In this document: positions 56,960 through 64,000 of the stretch, in pieces
Numbering within the stretch: position 1 is the first letter of the stretch
Layout: each line of letters begins with the position of its first letter
NCBI GenBank assembly: GCA_009760855.2
Contig: WPIO01000004.1
Span: 8,632,001-8,696,000, forward strand
DNA length: 64,000 bases
Source of the DNA: Cristatella mucedo
Lineage: Eukaryota; Bryozoa; Phylactolaemata; Cristatellidae
Direction: 5' to 3'
Position numbers and translations under genes: made by a program
Notes under the pieces: generated by a model
Seen by the model: only the letters and a program-made list of their open reading frames with translations
Database searches by the model: none
What the model was told of the DNA's origin: nothing

Positions 56960-57570
56960 TCCTATGGGTCTAGACTTCTGTAGCTCATTATTTCGTAGAT
57001 CTTCCTTTAGGTACAATAAGAACCTTACAGTTTGTGCAGAAGTCGGATGTAATGCTTGTTCTCGTGAATATTGCACCTGCCACATTATGCCACTTCTCAC
57101 CGACCTGTACTGGATCACCACCATGCAACGCATCAACTTCTAAGTCCTGCCACTCAGTTTTAGGTTCCTTCATTCTCTTGCTCCGGCCTACCCATCGAAA
57201 ATACTTACTCATTGAGCTTCCAACGTAGCACCTGCTTTGCTTACTCAAGTCGCTTAGCTGTGCCTGTAGCGATCTCAAAGCTTTGGGGTACAGTGGCTTC
57301 AGTACCTATGCTCCCAAAGCCTGGAACACTCTACCAACTGTTCGTACCATCCCCTAACTTGATGACCTTTAAAAAGATAGCTAAACAATTATCTGTTCCT
57401 TGCTGCATTCACTCTGTCCGTCTGCGTTAATTGTTCTTTGTGAGCTTATGCATGCTGAAATTGCAAATGTTATCACTTACTAGAAGACTTTTTTTCTATG
57501 CAGTGCATGTATGTAAATTGGTTGGAAAGAAATTTAATTATCTTATAGGCACTGTAAAAAAAAAATTGTT
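56960..57570 (+). mobile_element. Old LINE A-related copy, 3' portion
   Basis: Starts at a FCSSL-type segment, keeps 'ctcaccgacctgtactgg' and 'cccaaagcctggaacactct', and ends with a decayed hairpin near 57540. It is head to head with the preceding minus-strand copy. Confidence 0.78.
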
Positions 57571-58070
57571 CTTAGTGTTGTTACCATAGTCCAGTGCAGT
57601 TAGTGCTCAGTTTAGCCACTTGGTTTGTCTTAAAATAAAAGAATTTTAGTCGCATCTCCCCTTTGCTATAAGAACGGCGGTTGCTTTCGGTGGATTGGCA
57701 GATGCAAATGAAAATTCACGTTCTGACCACAAGGCATGCTATAACGTAGCTTCTAGATCTCTTGCTGACTGCTACTACAGCAACACCAATCTCTTCCTGG
57801 TCTCAGTTCGTCTTAGCACACACACTAAGCTTGCTGCCTCTTTTTATTCTGAAGACTGCTGGTGACAGATATTGTGCTCTGTGGGTCACAAACTAAGAAA
57901 CTTGATTCTAAAACATGTACACAGGAAAGACAGCCTTTCTTCTGCTGTCGGCTTTGGCCATGCCATTACTACCCGACTATGTGGCTTAAATGGAGGGATG
58001 TGAAATCTGCGTGTGAGCTTGCACGTATCTGCCCAGGAGGAGTTTAGAGCATGTTCTCGTACAATTGCAG

Positions 58071-58453
58071 GGTTCCTTGATGCTCGATCAATGAAAGGCT
58101 GCTATTGCCTCGACCTTCAAGCTCCGACTGATTCCTCTTCCTCCTCCGGGACGAGCAGCCTATGTGCCACAGCTGCTGCCACACTGCGCAGACATTCCAG
58201 TTTGCCTGGGGACCTTATGCTGGTGGTTATAATATGCGGCAACAACAGCATATCGGATAACGTGATTGTGCTTTTTGCCTTGCCAAAGTTTTTAGCCAGC
58301 TTGTGGTACGACCTGCTTTGTAAGCTCATGGTGGCAGTGGCTTGCCAACGGCAACTGGCAGATCGGCGGCTTTTGTGGCTGAAAGATCAGTACCTCCGCC
58401 TGTTTTATAAGGATCAGAGATACAGAGGTCCTACACCTACTGAAGCTATTAGT
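58071..58453 (+). CDS. plce1: Exon 17: PH-like domain end and EF-hand-proximal helix
   Basis: The acceptor tctcgtacaattgcag is followed by two bases completing Gly from exon 16; it ends at attagt|gtgagt, a strong donor, in phase 0. The exon encodes a Ser-rich loop, strands with LMLVVIICGNN, then NVIVLFALPKFLASLWYDLL (the PH C-terminal helix, compare 'LLHFVAPKHTAKMLFSGLL' in PLC-epsilon) and WLKDQYLRLFYKDQRY with GPTPTEAI. The last motif matches the '[20 protein letters not shown]' segment that links PH to the EF-hands in PLC-epsilon. The intron upstream is 5.5 kb and holds nested LINE and SINE copies. Confidence 0.92.
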
Positions 58454-59806
58454 GTGAGTATGTTGAAGCTCTGTTCATCAGTTCAGTCGATATGCCTATT
58501 TTCTCGGCGAAGTCAAGTTCGCAGGAAGAGATTTACATCTCTTAAATTATTCAGAATCCTCAACGACAGCTCACTGACATTATTTAGCTCTGACTTAGTG
58601 CTAAGAGTTGGTTTTATGATATCCATAGTAAACTATTGCCAAGTCTCCCTTCTTTGGCAGGCCTGAATGCCACTGACCTCGCTGGTGAGCCCGCCCTGCT
58701 GACCGCCAAGCTTAGAGTTCTTAACTGACAGAGCGAAATCAGTAAAGAATACAAATGAAATGTATTTAAAAATACTTGATAATTTCTCATGAAATGAATA
58801 TAGATTTAATTTTAATGAAATCAATTGGCCCCTTGGGATAGCGAATCACCATTGAGTTGTGTGTATGGAATGAACAGACGTGCTGACCATCTTTAAATTT
58901 ACATTAACTATATGGATGGCCCTCCCTCGGTGAAGAACCACGGGAAGACCCTATGTATGTATATCTATTGCTTATCAAAGGCAGGTGCAGTAAGGCATGT
59001 TCATTTTCAACTGGGAGAGTGCATGTTGTATCGACAAGAGTAAATTAACAGTTTTTATCTACCTTTTCCCCTTGACACTCATCGTTGGTTTACTGTCGTA
59101 GTAGAAATATAAAGTCACAAAGGGCATAATATAGGCATGACGTCGATGTCTGTGGCATACTAATTATCTATATAAATTACTGAAAGAAACTGCTGCTAAT
59201 TACTTAGCATGAGAATCTCTTGAACATATTTGATGCAATCCTAAGCTAGAGGCATCACTGAGGCATAACTACTCTGAAAAATTAAATAAATAACTATGAA
59301 AAAGGAATCATGCAACAAATTAGCTTATTAATAGATTGCATTACGAGTATCAATGTTGTTAGTATTGGCAGAGGACTGTGAAACACTATTGAATTGTGTG
59401 TACCCAATATATTTAAATAAGATGTTTACCATACTTGTGGCCTTTTGAACAAGTAGAAGCACACTGCGATAAAAAAATAAAATAAAATAAACCTCTGATG
59501 GCATAAGCATCTAGATTGCAACGGGTATGCTCAACACTGCTTACGTACACCGGCTGTAAGCAATAAATTGTTCATGTTAAGTATCTTGTAGACTGCTGCT
59601 TTGGGAAGTGCGCTACTTCAATCTTTGATGCCAATCCTGATAGCTGATCTTTGCTAGTGTTGTAAATTGTATCAAGTATTGCACAGCAGGAGCTGTTTCT
59701 AAAGCTAATGTGACCGATTACCCGGTCAATACTGGGTCAATAGTGACTCCGCCCAAGCTTGGATGTCCCTGGATGATCCTCTGATGACAAATGTGCTGCT
59801 TTACAG
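58454..59806 (+). other. Intron 17
   Basis: No exon or mobile element recognised; A/T rich with a 'aaaataaaataaa' run near 59475. Confidence 0.65.
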
Positions 59807-59950
59807 GTCTTCGGAGCGCCAGCACAGTACTACAATGGGAGCACTCTCCTAAAAAGAGCAGCAGATATGATGAACAGCTCTAACTTTAGCCTGAAGAAAA
59901 ACAAGAAGAAGTGTCCAGTACATTCTCCGACATCTGTAGGCAGCGATCAG
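59807..59950 (+). CDS. plce1: Exon 18: PLC-epsilon basic linker, symmetric exon
   Basis: It sits between tgctgctttacag and gcgatcag|gttcgt, 48 codons, phase 0 on both sides. It begins VFGAPAQYYNG, equivalent to the 'LFGG' that follows the EF-proximal helix in PLC-epsilon. It continues through LLKRAADMM to a lysine-rich patch (LKKNKKKCP) like the polylysine stretch in the vertebrate linker. The donor (CAG|GTTCGT) lacks the usual A at +3. Because it is symmetric, it could be an alternative cassette. The basic patch could aid membrane association, which is inference. Confidence 0.85.
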
Positions 59951-60195
59951 GTTCGTGCTGCTCTACAGCAGTTCAGCTAAGTCAAGTAAAAGGCCGCCTC
60001 AGTCAATGTCGGATTTTGAACCATGAGCCAGTGAGCAACGAGTTGCTTTCAACCCTCGATGTAGTGCCTCTTGACAATTACAAGACCTTGGTGTTCCCTA
60101 ACAAACAATGTAGACGTGCCGGTATTCTGATAGCCAAGTGACTGAGTTGGTGAGGTGTCGAGCCTCAATAGCAGATCAAAGCAGCAATGGTTTAG

Positions 60196-60352
60196 GAATA
60201 ATAATAATATTGCACTTGATAAAGCGCCCTCAGAGAACTCAATCTCTCTCCGGGTGCTTTACATCTGCTGCAAAGGGAAATGCAATTGAATGGTGAGTAA
60301 TATCATGCTTGATAAACAAAAAAATTAATAACATGGTTAGGGGGTAATGTGC
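60196..60352 (-). mobile_element. LINE A 3' tail fragment
   Basis: (AAT)n, inverted hairpin ('gataaagcgccctcagagaa') and the 3' UTR up to 'aacatggttagggg'. It matches the young copy at 45.6 kb closely. Confidence 0.88.
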
Positions 60353-61559
60353 AGTGACTAAGGTATTCATTCCTTTCAAATTGTCATCATCCTGGGTTCT
60401 ACTTGTTGTTTATTTCACCCATCTATGAGCAGCAGTGCAAGACTTGGCAATTCATTTAGAAGAAGCCGGCTTCTTGTAGCCATGATTAGTTTTTCCGGCC
60501 ACTAAATTTGCAGAGCTCGGCTTTCATGCTGCACATGGCTGTCAGCTCTCCGAGCTCTGAGCAAATCACGGCCTTTCTTCTCTTTTTATTTTATTTTTAA
60601 ATTTTTGGCAAGGAGCAAACGACATGCTACCTGTACTTCTCTAAGCTTTACTTTCCCAGTATCCCTGAACTTGCACGGAGCTCCCAGACACTGAGTTGAG
60701 ATCTTTCATTTAGATGCACAGCTATGCTTCTGCAACTGAGTCATTCTAAGGAAAATATCTATTTTTAATTTGCATGGCAGAGCAGTGCAAACGTTAAAGC
60801 CCAAAGTGGCGAGATCCAGTTTCATATCACTCTATGGTCTCCTAGTTGTTTAATGTATGTCTTGTAAATGTTAATTTGAAACATCTGTTGCCTAGACAAT
60901 TTTAAATTACATTCAGATTATAATATTTCCCTGAGTCGCCCGTGCAATACTTGCATAAAATTATGGACCCAGACACAGAGCAGGTTATTTGGTTTTCTAA
61001 ACGCCATTCACCATTTCAAAGTAAAGTCCACTGAACCTCCTGTCCGTGTATAGTTTATCCCAGCTCACAATGATCAATGAATGAACCGCACCTCAATCAG
61101 AAACTCATCAAAAGTATTAGGATGAACTGGTATTTAGGCTGCATAATTTTTTTTACAGCACTCTCAAAGGCTGTATATTTTTCAGTCTGTGCCACTAATT
61201 AAGAACGTAAACCATCGCAACGAAATAAGTGTCAAAGAAACAGTAGCAAATGACCACAGGAAATGAGCACTAGATTTGCGTTAGTATTGCAAACATTGCT
61301 GGGCTAGCATCGCAGAGTAATCTTCCCAGTCTATGATCTGAAAGACGACATTTGCATTCAAGTAAATGAACTATTTTGACTGATTGATTTTTCCTGAGAG
61401 AATCTGATACCACGAAAAAGTGCTTTATACGGCAGTTCAGCTTAATTTCCCGGACTTGGTGCTCTTTATTGAATATTCAGTAGCAGGACCTTGCTCAAGT
61501 GCTTGCAATATTGATTTCCTTTTTGAGATCTCTTCACTTTTGGCACGTTTCTTTCGAAG

Positions 61560-62255
61560 GTAATTTTATGGCCCACCATCATATCAGTCCCCTCTCCAGA
61601 ATTAGAGGCTACTTTCGGTCAAGGCCAACTGAAGATCTGCAAGTTTTCTCTAAGCTCTAGACAGGCATAGTTTTGTTCTTATGGACTTCAAGAGGCAGTA
61701 TCAAGCCTTTCCAGTCAGTGCTATATAGGGCCAATTGGTTGGTCTTTAAAAATTCAATAATTTCAGTCATCATCCCCTTACTCAAAAACTTGGGGTGGTT
61801 AAGGTGTGGAGCTGTAGATACAATCACACCTGTTTTCCTTACTCAAACGGCTTGCCACAATTCAGCTCTGCTTTGTCTGTAGCTGAATTACCACAGGACA
61901 GCAACAGCAGCCTGCTAGTGTTAGCTTCTCCCAAGACAAAGAATTCGCTGTCCCCTGCTTCTAACAAACTGCTTGTCACACATATGGTTTCGTTGTACAG
62001 GTTCCAGACTGTGTCGTATGGAGGTTATGCAATTCTTGCACGGTGACAATCTTTGCTCCTGCTGCAGATTCTGCCACCATCAATCCAGCTGCCCTAAGCT
62101 GCTACTTCTAGTTCTACCACCTGCTGCCTTAACCAGCTACTTAATTCTTTTTAGGCTTCTAACTTTATGTTTATTTTATATATTGTATGAGATGAGGGCT
62201 ATTGGCTGCCGATTAAGCACCGAAAGCCTTGTAGGCTCTGGTTGTTCTATAGAAA
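61560..62255 (+). mobile_element. LINE B copy, decayed
   Basis: The start ('ccaccatcatatcagtcccc') parallels the 17.8-kb copy ('ccatcacatccgatccctat'). The late part ('gctattggctgccgattaag', 'accgaaagccttgtaggctc') parallels its 3' end. Frames are broken. Confidence 0.65.
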
Positions 62256-62271
62256 GCTCTATCCTAGCAAT

Positions 62272-62386
62272 GGTTTGGTCCGGGTCCAAGATGCTCACCT
62301 TGAATGACCATGGTCTTGGGCACGAGCCCTACGCCTGTATAAAGTGCCTGACTAGGGATTAAGTTCCTTAAGAGGTTACGTTAAGG

Positions 62387-62390
<4 letters not shown>
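62272..62390 (+). mobile_element. Degraded SINE A copy
   Basis: Keeps the order of SINE A with 'ggtttggtccgggtccaaga', 'cttgggcacgagccc' and 'gactagggattaagttcctt'. Its 'aaggaatt' end leads directly into a (TA)n. Confidence 0.7.
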
Positions 62391-62422
<32 letters not shown>

Positions 62423-62437
62423 CTCGAGGCATTGATG

Positions 62438-62499
<62 letters not shown>
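62391..62499. repeat. Two (TA)n tracts
   Basis: About 15 TA units (62391-62420) and about 31 units (62438-62499), separated by 'tcctcgaggcattgatg', which looks like a rearranged piece of SINE A ('ccccgaggcat'). Confidence 0.95.
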
Positions 62500-62502
<3 letters not shown>

Positions 62503-62978
62503 CATATCACTTAGTCTTCACGGCATTGTAGAGTTACAGTTACAGACAGATACTTATATAGCCAGCTATTAGTGAGGATCCACATAGTTTTGGGGGTTTT
62601 AATGTCACATAAAAAATCTGACGTTTCTTTAAAGGTCTGCTGTCAGCCTCTGCTGTTTCTTTTGTGGTAGTGAAATGTGACTGGGTTTCCTAGACTTTCA
62701 GGCCAGTCTTTGCTCCACTGGGTGCAACTGTCAGCGTGAGCTGAATCGCTGGGTAAAACTGGTCGACTGTCCAGTCCTAACGGGAGCTAATAAGATCTTG
62801 CTAGCCACACTTGTGAGTAGATTCTGATTCACAGTGGAACAAAAGTAAACACGGGCCAAGCAATGTGTCATTTAAATAAATTTCATGCAATCCCAGTGGC
62901 ATCGAATAGATGGTAAGCAGGTTTGGCTCTGACATCGATGCATGCCGATTCGAATGGAATGGGGGCTTGTTCGTTATG

Positions 62979-63120
62979 CGAGCTGGTTTGGTCTAGCGGT
63001 TAAGGTGCTTGCCCCGACCAAGGTCTGACTGAGGTCGTGGGCTCGAGCCCCGAGGCATATGTGAAGCGCCTGAATAGTGGATTAAGTTCTCTTGGGGCGC
63101 TATATAAATGAATTATATTT
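62979..63120 (+). mobile_element. SINE A copy, well preserved
   Basis: Complete from 'gagctggtttggtctagcgg' to 'ctatataaatgaattatat'; near-identical to the copy at 24109 apart from one inserted G in the hairpin loop. Recent insertion. Confidence 0.93.
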
Positions 63121-63147
63121 ATTTTTTATGCTTGATCCACGTGCGAT

Positions 63148-63182
63148 AGAGAGAGGAAGAGAGAGAGGGAGAGAGAGAGAGA
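63148..63182. repeat. (GA)-rich short repeat
   Basis: Purine-rich GA run of about 35 bp, interrupted. Confidence 0.85.
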
Positions 63183-63591
63183 CAGAAGGAATGTCGATAT
63201 CGACATCCTCTTAGGTGAGTTCTTCTACTCTGGTGTAGCTTGTGCTCTCCTTTGTCTACCGGCAAGACTGGCAATCCGTGACATCTCCAGTGCCTGCAGG
63301 TAGCTCGAGGCTAAAACAATGAGTAAGAAAAAAGCACTACCAAAGCCCATGAACACCAATGACAGTGGTCAATGCTTACTGTGAATTTGACATCATTCAC
63401 GACTCACGATGCATCCAGAATCGAGTGTTGTTGAATGACTTCATTTACCCGTCGGTGCCCATGTGCGTTATAGAGAAGTTAGTTGCTTTTTTTTATTTAT
63501 CACAGTAAGTCCTGTGCCTTCAAAGGTTGCTTGGCTGCTGACACTGTCACTGAGGGATGGCCTCTGATTCAGAGGGCTCTTGGGCCTGCAG

Positions 63592-64000
63592 TGTACAGCA
63601 GCTCTGCACCCATGCTCTGTGCCACGGCCTGTCCCTGCCTGTAGTCGAGCCCATGCTGAAGCTCACGAAAAGACATATAGAGAAGGCAACTCGCTGCAGG
63701 CAGAGCACAAGTGCAATTGCTCAAAGACGCCGGCAGACACGCGGCAGCGAGCTGAAAGTCAGCTGGCGGCCAGCTTCAGAGCCAGAAGCAAGAGCGTGCA
63801 CGCGTCTAGCGGCGGTCTGGCCAGGATGTCAGCATTCTCCCGCCCGCGGCTTCAGTCGATACGGAGGCGCATGTCCAAAGACGATTCACTTAGCGATACG
63901 GAGAGAAGAGGCAGCATCGCCGAGGCTACATTTTCGTCTGACCGCCTGCAGCGTGGTACTGGTACTGTGAACAGTGTGCTTTACTGTTTTACTTTCTGCC
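63592..64000 (+). CDS. plce1: Exon 19 (partial): Ser/Arg-rich linker before EF-hands
   Basis: An open frame in phase 0 runs from the acceptor tcttgggcctgcag to the window end. A second acceptor (cctgcctgtag, exon from 63645) is possible but out of phase with exon 18. The peptide is basic and serine rich: ASFRARSKSVHASSGG, MSAFSRPRLQSIRRRMS, then KDDSLSDTERRGSIAEATF. Arg-x-x-Ser motifs (RRMS, RRGS) resemble basophilic kinase sites. Vertebrate PLC-epsilon also has a long Ser-rich linker here. The exon may end before the window does; the last ~40 bases read less like coding sequence. Two alternative frames are also open over part of the region but are not Ser/Arg patterned. Confidence 0.65.

Larger units (their letters stand above)
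52591..58070 (+). other. Intron 16
   Basis: Holds a SINE B, LINE A tail, a near-full-length old minus-strand LINE A with a nested SINE A, and a plus-strand LINE A piece. 52591-53395, 53505-53630 and 57575-58070 hold nothing recognised. Confidence 0.65.
59951..63591 (+). other. Intron 18
   Basis: Contains a LINE A tail, a LINE B copy, a SINE A relic, two (TA)n tracts and a well-preserved SINE A. 60360-61550, 62500-62975 and 63190-63590 show nothing recognised. Confidence 0.6.

Noticed and set aside
53634-57570. Twin-priming inversion of a single LINE
   Set aside because: The minus and plus pieces overlap in content, so they cannot be two halves of one element.

Overview
The window is animal (metazoan) nuclear DNA, almost certainly from an invertebrate. 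It has GT-AG introns of several kilobases, many truncated CR1/L2-type LINEs, two tRNA-derived SINE families, and long (CA)n, (AG)n and (TA)n microsatellites. The species cannot be named from the sequence. There is no bacterial or viral gene content.

One gene on the + strand spans essentially the whole window. I reconstructed 19 coding exons between 658 and 64000 (about 5.6 kb, about 1,875 codons). Every exon is open in one frame, and all 18 junctions are phase compatible with the splice sites chosen. Both ends of the gene lie outside the window. Exons 12-19 (40608-64000) are a phospholipase C-epsilon (PLCE1 family) gene: the complete CDC25/RasGEF domain, the PH-like segment and the EF-hand-proximal linker. 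The X/Y catalytic barrel, C2 and RA domains should follow beyond 64000.

Exons 1-11 do not look like the vertebrate PLC-epsilon N-terminus. Exons 1-3 encode an armadillo-like helical region that starts in a CpG-rich block with Ala and Gly runs. Exons 4-5 are a low-complexity Ser/Thr linker. Exons 6-7 are an unassigned helical region. Exons 8-11 form the F2 and F3 lobes of a talin-like FERM domain. The FERM F3 exon splices in phase into the first CDC25 exon. The window therefore appears to encode an ARM-FERM-RasGEF-PLC-epsilon protein, a membrane-targeting FERM module joined to a Rap/Ras GEF and a phosphoinositide phospholipase. This is the main observation here.

The introns are filled with mobile elements. 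LINE family A (L2-like, FYADD reverse transcriptase, ATT-repeat tail) has about two dozen 5'-truncated copies of different ages in both orientations. LINE family B is a second, related lineage with three decayed copies. SINE family A (nine copies) ends in the same 3' hairpin as LINE A. SINE family B has six copies. Several are nested, for example two SINEs inside a LINE at 43.9-45.3 kb. No intact mobile-element gene was found. No non-SINE tRNA, rRNA, CRISPR array or bacterial-type signal was seen.
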